A stretch of 64,000 bases of DNA from Symbiodinium natans (Eukaryota; Sar; Dinophyceae; Suessiales; Symbiodiniaceae), in NCBI GenBank assembly GCA_905221605.1, contig CAJNDS010002464.1:102501-166500 (forward strand), in the 5' to 3' direction. Of this stretch, positions 51,815 through 62,585 are shown piece by piece (position 1 is the first letter of the stretch; every line of letters starts with the position of its first letter). The position numbers and the translations under genes are program-made. The notes beneath the pieces are model-generated. The model searched no databases and was not told where the DNA came from. It saw only the letters and a list, made by a program, of their open reading frames with translations.

Positions 51815-54415
51815 GAGGCGCCGTGGTACAACATCTCCAGGTCGAGCCTCCGCCGGGAGCTTTCTTGGGACGACCCCTCTGAGGGCTCAGTCTCCCGAAG
51901 CCCTAAACCCTAGCCCTAAACCCTAAACCGCCCTAAACCCTAGCCCTAAACCCTAAACCGCCCTAAACCCTAGCCCTAAACCCTAAACCCGAAACCCTAA
52001 ACCCTCTCTGCAGAACTCACCCCCGCTGCACCAGCCTGTGGTCGAGGCTGCTGGCAACGGCGCGCCAGTCTGCGGACGCCTCTGGAGAAGACCAATGACA
52101 ATGGGCCAATGACCAAATCCACCAGAAAAACCACAACAAAAATTGAAACGACCCCAAACCCTAAACCCTAAACCCTAAACACACTAAAATCCGTGCTTCG
52201 GCCGACTCGATCTCTTGAAGCTCCGGGTCGAAACATATGGCAACGTCCACTTGGAGGTTCATGGTATTTGTTCACCAATGATAACTGTACTTGTAACTGT
52301 ACTTCGAACCATATTAGGGCACTTAAGCGTTTAGGGTTTGGGGTTTAGGGTTTAGGGTTCAGGGTTCAGGGTTTAGGGTTTAGGGTTCAGGGTTCAGGTC
52401 GGGTTTAGGGTTTAGGGTTCAGGGTTTAGGGTTTAGGATTTAGGGTTTAGGGTTTAGGGTTCAGGGTTCAGGGTTCAGGGTTTAGGGTTTAGGGTTTAGG
52501 GTTTAGGGTTTACGGCTTAGGGTTTAGGGTACTTATAAGTGGGAAATAAGTACCTTTCTACTTGGTTAATAAGCATCATGAACCTCCAAGAAGTCCCTAG
52601 CACTGCCTCCTTCAGAGCTTGCCGCAGGGCGGGGAGTGCCCGGTCTTCGCCCTCGCACCAGACTAGGGTTTAGGGCTTGGGGTTTAGGGACTAAGGTTTC
52701 GGGGTTTAGGGTTTAGGGTTCAGGGTTTAGGGTTTAGGGTGTAGGGTTTAGGATTTAGGGGGTTTAGGGTCTTAGGGTTTAGGGTCTGCGGCTTAAACAA
52801 CTTGAGGAGGTCAAGAAAACTATTCGGGGGCGGGTCCCGGCATACGCAACACGTCCCGGGACCTCGAGCATGCTCTTGCTGAGCGGAGCGTCCGTCAAGA
52901 AGAGCTTGGCGCGATCGCCCTCACATGCCGAAATCTTCAGCTCAGTGCTTAGGTGACCCAGCCAGTTGGGGGCCAAGAGAACCCTGAAGCGTATGGTCAT
53001 TACATATTGTTTCTGCTAGAACTATTTTTTGTTTGTTCTTGCTATTCTGCTACCTCTCAGAATGACCCCGGCCTTGACCGGCAGCGCTGAAAAGTACCGG
53101 AAAAGCCTTGGGTGACGAGCTGACACCAGTATCCTTCCTCAGGCCTTCTCTGCGCCAAGGGGCCTGAGAACTTCTTTGATTTCTTGCTGTAAGAGCTCCT
53201 CCCAAGATGACCAACCGTATCGATTGTCGAAGACACGACGGCGCTGAGTCAAGGTCGAAGACACGACGGCGCTGAGTCAAGGATGAAAGGTGGCGAACTA
53301 ACACACGAGAATGAACCCAGAACCTCTCCTTGTCTAAGACATGGAGGTCGTCGTCAGAAACCTTGCAGCAAGTTTGCTGCAGGCGCCGTGTAGACATGCT
53401 GTCATGATCCGGGCGCGCCTGAACCGCGATCTTTTCAGCGATGACCGCGGCCTTCTCCTAAGCTGCGGAAAAATCGGGGAATCGGAATGCTGGCGACCCT
53501 AAACCCCAAACCCCCAAACCCTAAAACCCAAGCCCTAAACCCCAAACCCTAAAGGCCAGGGAGCCGGTTTAAATTTCGCCGGGATGTCAGCCAGGTGGGT
53601 CTCTTCCTCCTCCTCCTGCCGGCTGTGCCTCACAAGAGCCAGCAATGATTTGGGGAATTCCGAGAATAGGGGCACCCTTTTTCGGGGAAGCAGGTGCCTA
53701 AACAACCTGGTTGTTTCGTGAACTTTTGGAGAGGTTTGGGTTTTTTAGGTACCCGTGACCTTTTTGGGGGGTCCCTTTCAGGGGATTCTACTCTATTTGG
53801 GGTATATAAGCACCCCTGGAAATACCCCGTTTTTGGCATCACATTCAAGGTTGCACATCCCGGCAGCCCTCTTTGAGGCATCGCGAGGCCTCACCAAGAT
53901 CTCCAACTCCAGGACCTGACACACTTGGGAGGGTTTCCGACATTCGGGGGTACCTTGTTGGGTACCCAAACCCTATAACCCTAAACCCTCAACCCTAAAC
54001 CCCAAACCGGGTCCTTATGTTAAAGGAATCCTACTATCTGTGGGGCTGTTATATCAGGGCCACTTGCCAGAACATGCCACAGGCGTGGACATCTGCTCAG
54101 ACTCGCTTCGATGCGTGCAGAAGAGATTGTTTATTTAGAGAGCTGACCCTCTCCTAAACCCTAAACCCTAAACCGTAAACCCTAAACCCTAAACCCTAAA
54201 CCCTAATCCGAAACCCTAAACCCTAAACCCTAAACCCTGAACCCTGAACCCTAAACCCTAAACCCTAAACCCTAAACCCTAAACCCTAAACCCTAAACCC
54301 TAAACCTTAAACCCTAAACCCTAAACCCTAAACCCTCAGGGTTGCTGGGGCAAGCCTTGGAGCCCGGAGGCCAGGCCGCAGCGGCGTTCAGCAGCGACAG
54401 GGCCGCGTTCCGCAC
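51815..54415 (-). CDS. Unknown multi-exon gene, introns with arrays and hairpin elements
   Basis: Minus-strand segments in order: about 54366-54415 (VRNAALSLLNAAAAWP after AAAG|G, HEAT-repeat-like), 53882-53936 (SQVCQVLELEILVRPRD), 53560-53645 (SLLALVRHSRQEEEEETHLA), 53050-53460 (IAEKIAVQARPDHDS; then CKVSDDDLHVLDKERFWVHS), 52779-53000 (VLLAPNWLGHLSTELKISA), 52591-52661 (EDRALPALRQALKEAVLG), 52190-52249 (DVAICFDPELQEIESAEA), 52021-52079 (ASADWRAVASSLDHRLVQRG with GTGAGT donor), 51815-51890 (SSQESSRRRLDLEMLYHG). I cannot name the protein, and they may be more than one gene. Intervening DNA holds arrays at 52155-52180, 52329-52530, 52663-52790, 53498-53550 and 53965-54008. A 29-bp tandem duplication at about 53223-53281 falls in the largest exon. 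Confidence 0.5.
51899..52002 (-). repeat. CCCTAAA array with a 30-bp higher-order unit
   Basis: CCCTAAACCCTAGCCCTAAA CCCTAAACCG is repeated three times. Confidence 0.92.
52250..52590. mobile_element. Inverted-repeat element with telomere array in its loop
   Basis: CTTGGAGGTTCATG at 52250 and the inverse CATGAACCTCCAAG ending 52590. The 200-base array 52329-52530 lies between. Coding-like segments on both flanks suggest the whole is an intron. A related arm is at 48030-48120. Confidence 0.68.
52663..52790 (+). repeat. Degenerate TTTAGGG array
   Basis: About 17 units between two coding-like segments. Confidence 0.9.
53640..53830. mobile_element. Family 1-like element in a probable intron
   Basis: GGGGAATTCCGAGAATAGGG ... 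GATTCTACTCTATTTGGGG ... ACCCCGTTTTTGGC; lies between coding-like segments 53560-53645 and 53882-53936. Confidence 0.5.
53937..54055. mobile_element. Family 1 element with telomere array inserted
   Basis: TTTCCGACATTCGGGGGTACC TTGTTGGGTA, then array 53965-54008, then GGTCCTTATGTTAAAGGAAT CCTACTATCTGTGGGGCTG. The array splits what is a continuous segment at 13196-13262. Confidence 0.75.
54155..54338 (-). repeat. CCCTAAA array
   Basis: About 26 units. Confidence 0.96.
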
Positions 54416-54421
54416 CTTTGG

Positions 54422-54780
54422 GGGGGGGGGGGGGGAGAGGGGAGATTAGGGTTTGGGGTTTAGGGTTTCGGGTTCAGGGTTTCGGGTTTAGGGTTTAGGG
54501 TTTCGGGTTTATTGGAGATTAGGGTTTAGGCTTTGGGGTTTAGGGTTTAGGGTTTAGGGTTTAGGAGCTTCACGTGCGCCGTTTTCTTTCATTTTTCTCG
54601 GATGCAACCCTCTTCCAACAGGGGAGCCCCGAGGCCTGAAGGCCAGCGATGCTCCGCATGCCGCCGCGGCCCAGGCGCGCGCGTCGTTGCTTCAGGTCCT
54701 TGGTTTAGGGTTTAGGGTTTAGGGTTTAGGGTTTAGGGTTTAGGGTTTAGGGTTTAGGGTTTAGGGTTTAGGGTGTAAGA
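54422..54780. repeat. TTTAGGG arrays 54447-54565 and 54700-54776 with spacer
   Basis: G run at 54421-54434. The spacer 54580-54700 is open on plus after a pyrimidine tract and AACAG|G (GLKASDAPHAAAAQARASLL), a possible plus-strand exon. Confidence 0.75.
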
Positions 54781-54899
54781 ACGGGGATAGAAGGAGAGGG
54801 AGGGGGGGGCGGGCTGGGGAAAATGGAATGGCAATGCCATGTCTCTGACCACAAAACTAAACTGGACGGCGAACCCAACATTATTCTTTAAAGTTTTAA

Positions 54900-55400
54900 T
54901 GAGTATATATATATATATATAAAGAAATAGTCATAATAACAATAAGAATAATAACAATAATAACAATAATGACAATAATAACAATAATAACAATAATAAC
55001 AATAAGAACAATAATAACAATAATAACAACAATAACAATAATAACAATAATAACAATGATAACAATAATAACAATAATAACAATAATAACAATAATAACA
55101 ATAATAACAGAAATACCAATAATAACAATAATAACAATAATGACAATAATAACAATAATAACAATAATAACAAGAATAACAAGAATAACAAGAATAACAA
55201 TAATAACAATAATAACAATAATAACAATAGTAACAATAATAACAATAATAACAATAATAACAATAATAACAATAATAACAATAATAACAATAATAACAAT
55301 AATAACAATAATAACAATAATAACAATAACAATAACAATAACAAAAAAGAAAAGAACAAAAGAACAAAAAACAAAAGAACAATTAACAATAAACAATAAC
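54900..55400. repeat. AATAACAAT microsatellite
   Basis: 500 bases of AAT/AAC trinucleotides with a 9-base period; gives false poly-Leu, poly-Ile/Val and Cys-Tyr frames. Confidence 0.97.
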
Positions 55401-55500
55401 AAGGAGCCTGGCGCATGGCGCGGAATCGCTGCTGAGCCTCGCAGTCTCTTGCAGCTGGAAGCAAGCGCCCCAACACAACTCAAGCTCACAGTATCTGCTC

Positions 55501-55850
55501 AGGGTTTAGGGTTTAGGGTTTGGGGTTTAGGGTTTAGGGTTTAGGGTTTAGGATTTCGGGTAAGGGTTTAGGGTTTAGGGTTTAGGGTTTCGGGTTTAGG
55601 GGTTAGGGTTCGGCTGGGGATTCGGGAGGGATTCGGAGGGAGTCTGCTTCGCCACCGCGCCTGCAAAACCTTCGCCGCTGCGCGGATGGCAGCGCCAGGA
55701 TGTGGGGCCAGGGACACCTCTCGTAAGGGGTATTTAGGGTCTAGGGTTTAGGGTCTAGGTATTTTAGAGTTTAGGGTTTAGGGTTTAGGGTTTAGGGTTT
55801 AGGGTTTCGGGTTTAGGGTTTAGGGTTTAGGGTTTGGGGTTATTGAAGGG
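55501..55850 (+). repeat. Two TTTAGGG arrays with an exon-sized spacer
   Basis: 55501-55610 and 55736-55840. Spacer minus strand encodes VSLAPHPGAAIRAAAKVLQA after GAGAG|G, a candidate exon. Confidence 0.85.
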
Positions 55851-56279
55851 ACTATATGTTCCTTTTATGGTCGCTATATAGTAGCCCCTAAGTAACCCCG
55901 CAAACAACCTGAGGTCCCCTGTAAGGGTTCCTCCATTAATCCCTCGGTCCCGAGGAAGGGCTCCGCTTACATGGGGTTTCCCAGAAGAGGGGTACCCCGT
56001 TTATACTCCCAAATAGAATAGTACCCCCTTACAGGGACCTCCAAAAAAGGGTACTGCACTTTCTGAAGACGACGGAGCATGAGGCAACAAAAGCCGAATG
56101 AAACCCCCGAAGGGTTGGCGAACGGTGGCACCCCTAAACCCTAAACCCTAAACCCTAAACCCTAAACCCTAAAACCCCCCCCCCCGTCGCGTGTGTTGCA
56201 CAGGCATGCCCAGGCGCAGCCGCGCGGATCCGTGCTGGCAGCTCCTTGGGCTTAGGGAGGGGACGGGGGGCTTGCAATA
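55851..56279. other. Family 1-like element, short array and spacer
   Basis: 55975-56060 is element-like (GGGGTTTCCCAGAAGAGGGG ... CCAAATAGAATAG). CCCTAAA at 56133-56172 followed by a C run. Confidence 0.45.
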
Positions 56280-56591
56280 GTTTAGGGTTTAGGGTTTAGG
56301 GTTTAGGATTTAGGGTTTAGGGTTCAGGGTTTAGGGTTTAGGGTTTAGGGTTTGGGGTTTAGGGTTTAGGGTTTAGGGGTTTAGGGTTTAGGGTTTAGGG
56401 TTTAGGGTTTAGGGTTTAGGGTTTAGGGTTTAGGGTTTAGGGTTTAGGGTTTAGGGTTTAGGGTTAGTTTAGGGTTTAGGGTTTAGGGTTTAGGGTTTAG
56501 GGTTTAGGGTTTAGGGTTTAGGGTTTAGGGTTTAGGGTTTAGGGTTTAGGGTTTAGGGTTTAGGGTTTAGGGTTTAGGGTTTAGGGTTTAG
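56280..56591 (+). repeat. TTTAGGG array
   Basis: About 44 units, mostly perfect. Confidence 0.97.
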
Positions 56592-57654
56592 GGGCACCAT
56601 CATCGCACGAGAGAGGCGGTCTCAAGAGCACTTCTGACGAGCCGCGGGATCTGAGTCGCAGTGCAGCGCCAGGACATTCTCCTTCTTGGCGGCGCCTTGC
56701 ACACCCCCCCGCAAAAGACAGGCTTTTGCTTTAGGGTTTAGGGTTTAGGGTTTAGGGTTTAGGGTTTAGGGTTTAGGGTTTAGGGTTTAGGGTTTAGGGT
56801 TCAGGGTTTAGGGTTTAGGGTTTAGGGTTCAGGGCTTCGGGTTTGGGGTACCCTCACTAGCAAGCCATGGAGCAGCCTAACTTGACAGGCACACGACCTG
56901 CCGATCTCTGCAAACAACTGTACGGCCAGTCGAGGCAAACAAGGCTTCCGGGGTCCTCCAGCCGAACTGTCGGCCCAAGCACAGCTGAGAACTATGGATC
57001 CAAACAGGAAAAGCTCAGAGAGTGCTGAGAGTGAAGGCTGCATTGCTCCGAGAGCACCTTCCCAGAAGCCATGCAGAGCGATCAGCTGGCTGCTGCCTTC
57101 CGTGATCTCCTGAATCGACACCAAACGCGTGCCACGACGTGCAGGCATGCGACTGTGTGTGAGAGAGAGAGAGACTAGACAGAGCCAGGATGGCAATTCC
57201 GCGCAGTGCCCTATTTTTTTATTGTGGATGTCCTGGACAAGACACCGCATGAGGGCGAACATGTCTGAAAGCTCACATGGGTTTGCACCGGAGAGGGCGT
57301 ATTTGTTGAAGGGGTGGCATAGGATTGCGCACTCAAGCACACCTCGCGCAACGCGCGCGCGCGCGCGCGCGCGAATCAGAAGCATTCAGAACTCATGTAA
57401 GCATGCTTCCTCGACGATCTGATAGTTTCTAACCCCCCGCTCCGGCATGGAGATGCCTTGCAAGGATGCCAGGCTCAGGGCACCGGATCCATCCAGAACG
57501 GCCATGACCTGCTGAAGCCTGTCACGCCGTGCTTTCTCTCGCGCTTTGAGATGCAAAAAACACTAATCACGTTAACAAAGAGCAATAATCATGATAAAAA
57601 AAGAACAATAATAAGAATATTAGTAGTAGTAATAATCATAATAAACTATTGAAG
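56592..57654. other. Spacer with one array; no gene recognised
   Basis: TTTAGGG 56730-56850. GA run 57160-57173, GCGC run 57351-57374, AT-rich 57560-57650. Long frames on both strands at 56850-57420 carry no motif. Confidence 0.4.
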
Positions 57655-58145
57655 AGAGCATTCTGCAAAAACCGAGGCAACAACAAGTCTCTGCCCGACC
57701 TCCACTCCCGCTTCTCCTCGGATCCCTCGGGCTCCATCAGGCAGAGGAAGTTGTTCCGGTGGTCCACTTGCAGAATCTTCCTTGGAAGCCAAAAGAAAAG
57801 CCATTTCTTGCATTCATTAAACCCTAAACCCTAAACCCTAAACCCTAAACCCTAAACCCTAAACCCTAAACCCTAAACCCTAAACCCGGCTTCTCATGCC
57901 GGGTCGCGTCTCCCAGCCGTCGCTCTGCCGTGCATTGACGTGCCTCAGATGCCATGAAGCTCACAAGGCTTTAGGGTTTAGGGTTTAGGGTTTAGGGTTT
58001 AGGGTTTAGGGTTTAGGGTTTAGGGTTTAGGGTTTAGGGTTTAGGGTTTAGGGTTTAGGGTTTAGGGTTTAGGGTTTCTCAGCGACTTCTGGCAGACCTT
58101 CTGCGTAAGATCAATGGCATTGACTTCAAGCTCGATCAGTCTTGT
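57655..58145 (-). CDS. Candidate exons of an unknown gene
   Basis: Minus strand: about 58098-58140 (RLIELEVNAIDLTQK, ended by GTCTGC), 57900-57965 (MASEARQCTAERRLGDATRH) and 57660-57785 (KILQVDHRNNFLCLMEPEGS then EEKREWRSGRDLL). Arrays 57970-58076 and 57817-57885 separate them. The last segment has a faint PH-domain look; not enough to name it. Confidence 0.45.
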
Positions 58146-58192
58146 GGCAGGAGGTCCCTAGACCCTAAACCGATTGAACGGGTCTCCCAGCC

Positions 58193-58334
58193 CTAAACCC
58201 TAAACCCTAAACCCTAAACCCTCTTCATAGCCACGGCGCCAGGCCGAGACTTGCAGCCCGCCCTGTTTCAGCGGAGCCACCTGGGTGTTTGGATCTGTAC
58301 ATAACTGGACTTACTAACGTACCTATGCATAGAC

Positions 58335-58378
<44 letters not shown>

Positions 58379-59118
58379 AGGCAGGGAGGGAGGGAGGAAG
58401 AAGAGATACATTACATGACTTTACCTTACATTACATTACAGTGCATTGCATTACATTACATAGAGATATATGAGATTGGTAGGTACCGGGCGGGGGGGGG
58501 GGGTCGCATATATGCATTTCCGGCTCAGGACCACACCTTTGGGGTCGCCGGGTGACAGTTCAGTTGACGTTGTGGAGGCCCCTAAACCCACGCATTACTA
58601 TCATGAGTATTGCTATTGAAGATTCTTGTTAATAATGCTATCATCACTATTATTAGTATTCTGGTCATCAATATCAGTATTATTAATATTTGGTATTGTG
58701 AATATTCATATCAATGCTGTTGCTATTATGGGGGGCCTACGCTCCCCACAAACTGCAGCGCGAGAGGCTAACTCCCGGGCCTTCGGCAAGCCCAGCGCCT
58801 CCTGCGTTTCAGGGACGCAAGAAAACAGAAAAGTCGAGAATAATTTTGCTACATATATAGAATACAATAATAAGAAGAATAATAAGAAGAAGAAAAAGAG
58901 GATCATAGCATGAACATTATTATCAACAAAAACGTTTAAAGAGTGACAACAAGAAGAATAGGAATGAACAGCTCACAACCGAAGACATGCTGTTTGCTGA
59001 TTGTGTTGGTGGCGGCGCTGCTCAAAGTGCTGATGACAATGCTGGTGGTAATGATCTTGTTGATGACAACGGCTCACTGGTTGCCAGGGTTATCACACTT
59101 GCGGGCTTGATAGCAGCG
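58193..59118. other. Array remnant, microsatellites and AT-rich spacer
   Basis: CCCTAAA 58193-58223; GA run 58340-58372; TTACA units 58405-58460; G run 58491-58502; AT-rich 58590-58730 and 58850-58960. 58960-59090 plus is hydrophobic (LLIVLVAALLKVLMTMLVVM) but may be low complexity. Confidence 0.5.
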
Positions 59119-59310
59119 TCATGCATCTGAGCTGTTGGATGGCTTCTTTGCAAAACTTGGTAACGTTGCACCGGGTTTTGTTTACCGACCCGCAAATAAT
59201 CACAAGATTCCCGGAAGTATTCTGGGAACTCAGTTTGTTGACGTCACCCGCGATTCTCGGCCCATTGTGAAGGAAATTCTTTCTATTTGGGTCAGCTTCA
59301 TGGGCTTGAC
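59119..59310 (+). CDS. Orphan coding fragment, unknown protein
   Basis: Plus strand encodes LLDGFFAKLGNVAPGFVYRP then HKIPGSILGTQFVDVTRDSR, up to a TAG stop. No start codon in frame. Lower GC than nearby exons. It reads like protein but I recognise no family. Confidence 0.35.
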
Positions 59311-59699
59311 ATAGCTTGACATCATGCACTTCCCGACGCAGAGAGCTGCTCGGGCACAAGGACCATGGCACCCTTGGCTCACTTCTCTCAAACTGAAAGT
59401 ACTAGTAGTCATCGTATACAAGCAGCGAAGTGCGGACAACGAACAAACACAACCTGAGTAGCAAACAACCATCATAGTAAAAATCCCACAAATAATTCTG
59501 TAGTCATTCTAAGCGACAGAATAGCAATAAATATACTAATAATCGCAATAACAGATAGTAAGAATACAAATGGTCCTGATAACAGTAATAGCAGCAATAA
59601 TTTGGAGCCAACAGCTCGCAGAAAATGACAGTCGTAGATTCGAATAGCAATACCCTTGATAATATCGAGGCTACAGGCCAAACAGGTGCTAAACACCCA
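59311..59699. other. AT-rich spacer, nothing recognised
   Basis: No exon or repeat supported. Confidence 0.4.
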
Positions 59700-60366
59700 A
59701 GCCCTGAACCCCAAACCCTAACCCTAAACCCTAAACCCCAAACCCTAACCCCTAAACCCTAAACCCTAAAGGCCTCAGCTTCGCGTAGGGAGAGGTGCTG
59801 CGGCGGAGGCGGCTGCTTCACGTGAAGCAACTGCCTCGACTAGGAGGAGGATCCGAAGAGTTGAGGGTTGAGGGTATAGGGTTTAGGGTATAGGGTTTAG
59901 GGTTTAGGGTTTAGGGGTTTAGGGTTAAGGGTTTAGGGTTTAGGGTTTAGGGTTGAGGGTTTAGGGTTTAGGGTTTGGGGTTTAGGGTTTAGGGTTTAGG
60001 GTTTAGGGGACCTAAGTCCCATAAACCCTCAGCCCTACCTGCCGCCGAGCTGCACCGGCCTTCCGGCCTCGCTTCCCTCCTCTTCAATGCCATCAGTCTC
60101 CTAAGATAGGAGCTTCAGCCCAAAGCTGCGACCCTAAACCCTAGCCCTAAACCCTAAACCCTAAACCCTAAACCCTAAACCCTAAACCCCAAACACAAAT
60201 CCCACGGATGCCCAACACCCAAAAAAAAAAATGAAACTTTAACCCCGAGACCCCTTCTACCGATCCGGATACTTCCCCAAAGCAGGGTTTGGGGTTGTGG
60301 GGTTTAAGGTTTCGGGTTTAGGGCTTAAAGTGTGGGGTTTGGGGTTTAGGGTTTTGGGTTTAGGGT
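59700..60366. repeat. Arrays with two exon-sized islands
   Basis: CCCTAAA 59700-59770; TTTAGGG 59862-60008; CCCTAAA 60131-60190; TTTAGGG 60285-60366. Island 59780-59855 minus encodes QLLHVKQPPPPQHLSLREAE after CGAG|G. Confidence 0.8.
60039..60100 (-). CDS. Exon with canonical-looking ends, unknown protein
   Basis: TTAG|G opens and GGCAG|GTAGGG closes a 62-bp frame encoding ETDGIEEEGSEAGRPVQLGG. Arrays lie beyond both ends. Confidence 0.5.
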
Positions 60367-60423
60367 CCCTCTCCAAATACCAACACACTAGAATCCTTCA
60401 CATCGGAACCAACAACAAGGGGA

Positions 60424-60790
60424 ACCCCTAACCCCTGAACCGCTGGACCACGAAACCCTGAACCCCGAAACCCTGAACCTAAACCCCAAGCCCAACAAAA
60501 AACCCTAAGCCCTGAAGCCCTGAAACCCTAAACCCAATAAACCCCGTTCATCCCGCGAACCCTAAACCCCAAACCCTAGACCCAAAACCCCAAACCCCAA
60601 ACCCCAAACCCTGAACCCCCAACCCCAAACCCTGAACCCCCAACCCCAAAACCCTAAACCCACAACCCCTAACCCCAAAACCCCTAAACCCTAAACCCCA
60701 AACCACAAAAACCCCCTCAACCCTAAACCCTAAACCCCAAAACCCCTAAACCCCTAATCCCTAAACCCCAAACCCCTAAACCCCAAACCC
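60424..60790 (-). repeat. Degenerate CCCCAAA/CCCTAAA array
   Basis: About fifty scrambled units, with CCCTGAA and CCCCTAA variants. Confidence 0.93.
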
Positions 60791-60796
60791 CAATGA

Positions 60797-61486
60797 CTCC
60801 GAGTCGAGGGTTCGGTGATCTGGAGCGTGTAGGTCGTATTCCAGGCAGTGCCATCCCAGACGATCCAGCCGCGGGCGTTGGTCGGGCACTCCACGTCATC
60901 CTGCCATGATACCATGGAAGGGAGGGGGTGCCGGTTTAGGGTTTAGGGTTTAGGGTTTAGGGTTTAGGGTTTAGGGTATGGGGTTTAGGGTTTAGGGTTT
61001 AGGTTATGGGGTTTAGGGTTGAGGGTTGAGGGTTTAGGGTTGAGGGTTGAGGGTTGAGGGTTGAGGGCTGAGGGTTGAGGGTTTAGGGGTATCATGCCAT
61101 GAGGGTTGAGGGGTTAGGGGCTTTCGGGTTTGGGGGTTTTGAGGTTTAGGGTTTTGGGGTTTTGAGGTTTAGGGTTTAGGGTTTTCGGGTTCAGGGCTTT
61201 GGGGTTTAGGGTTTAGGGTTTAGGGTTTAGGGCCCAACAGGGTTGAGGGTCTGGGCTTCTCGTTTAGGGTTTAGGGTTTCGGGCTTAGAGTTTCTAGGGT
61301 TTTGGGCTTGTAGGGTTTCGGGTGCAGGGTTTAGGGTTTAGGGTTTAGGGTTTAGGGTTTAGGGTTTAGGGTTTAGGGTTTAGGGTTCAGGGCTCCTTGG
61401 CGTACGCGCGCCCCATCCAGATATCACTTTCATGGACGCCGCCATCCGACAGGAGCCAGATCCCCCAAGACGCGCGGTAGTAAAGC
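60797..61486 (-). CDS. Two Trp-rich exons of an unknown gene
   Basis: 61394-61486, after CTCGAG|G, encodes LYYRASWGIWLLSDGGVHES then DIWMGRAYAKE; about 60797-60900, after GGCAG|G, encodes DDVECPTNARGWIVWDGTAW then NTTYTLQIT. Similar aromatic composition suggests one protein, perhaps extracellular. The 490 bases between are telomere-type arrays (60932-61395). Phases do not join directly, so an exon is missing between them. Confidence 0.5.
60932..61395 (+). repeat. Degenerate TTTAGGG/GGGTTGA array
   Basis: GGGTTGA block at 61019-61090; 61125-61320 has TTTTGGGG-like units. Confidence 0.94.
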
Positions 61487-61589
61487 CTCGAGGTTTCCCC
61501 ATTAAAGCTACACCTGAATGGTTTAAGGTTTTGGGTTTAGGGTTTAAGGTTTGGGGTTTAGGGTTTGGGGTTTGGGATGTAGGGCTTCC

Positions 61590-62585
61590 GGTTCAGCGCA
61601 CATTCAAATCGAAAATCGAAGACAAGGTGAAGAAGGCCCGCGTCGCACACCCAAGTGAAGCCGAAGAGCTGTTTGCCATGGACATTCTGGTAGATGGGGC
61701 GATACCTCAAGACATGGATGCTGCGCTTAACAGGACTACCTTAACAAAGGGGGACAATATGTTGCCCCCCCCCCTTTGTGTCGTGGAAAGGATTGGAATC
61801 CAACACATCTTCTCAAGATGGTCAACTTGCAGCCCTGCCACGCTTGGAGCGCTGTCGGCTGGATGTTGGTTTTGAAGAATGTGCCTGGGACGGCGGCCAA
61901 AAAAAGAATCGACAACCAAAAGGTCGGTAGGGCTGAGCGGCTAGGGCGGCTAGGGGCTAAGCACCCGGGTCCCCGGACAGTTTCTTGGACAAATGCATCC
62001 CGTTCAAGGAGCGGCTGCAATCATTGGTACCGCTTCACCCCAAGCTACAGCAATCACAAAGCTCTCAAGCTCAAGCTGAAAGGAAAGATGACAACGTACA
62101 CCCCGGCCCCAACATGTTCTCAGGGCAACGGAGGAAAAAAGGGCCCAGGGGGCCACCATCTGTGGAATGCAGGATCCAATGAGGCCTCCATTCTCACAGC
62201 GCGCGAAGCTCGGTTGTTTCTCCTCGAACACGAAGAGCCCGGAGGTTTCGAGGGCACAAGCATCATCCGAAGCTATCGGACTCATCAGCCACAGGATAAC
62301 TTGGGGGGGCGCATTCCCAAACCTCAAGATGGTCCAGGAGGTTCAAGGCATCTTTCATTGCCTCCCGGAAGCTGGAAAGGACTTGAAACTTGGGATGTCC
62401 CTCCTTTCTACAAGCAGTCCTTAATGGGGATTATCATAGGGGGGAGGGGTACTATAATCCGCATTAGGGAGCTGCTAGCATCAGGGGAACATCCCAACTT
62501 AAAACGTAAGCTGGAGCTTTCGGCTGAGGCAGGTGCTTCCATGGAAGGCACCAGTGCACTACACATCCTAGGGCTTAGGGCTTAG
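61590..62585 (+). CDS. Plus-strand gene fragment disrupted by hairpin elements
   Basis: 61595-61735 encodes KIEDKVKKARVAHPSEAEEL then FAMDILVDGAIPQDMDAAL; 61985-62050 encodes DKCIPFKERLQSLVPLHP; 62275-62391 encodes AFPNLKMVQEVQGIFHCLPE; after the element at 62392-62495 comes KRKLELSAEAGASMEGTSAL. ACAAAGGGGG / CCCCCTTTGT at 61745-61780 forms a hairpin between the first two. These may be exons of one gene; family unknown. Confidence 0.45.
62392..62495. mobile_element. 104-bp MITE-like element with 5-bp target duplication
   Basis: Terminal inverted GGGATGT ... ACATCCC, longer imperfect arms inside, flanked by AACTT at 62387-62391 and 62496-62500. Family 2 member. Confidence 0.8.

Noticed and set aside
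54888-55489. Poly-Leu, Ile/Val and Cys-Tyr proteins of 160-197 codons
   Set aside because: Translation of an AAT/AAC microsatellite.
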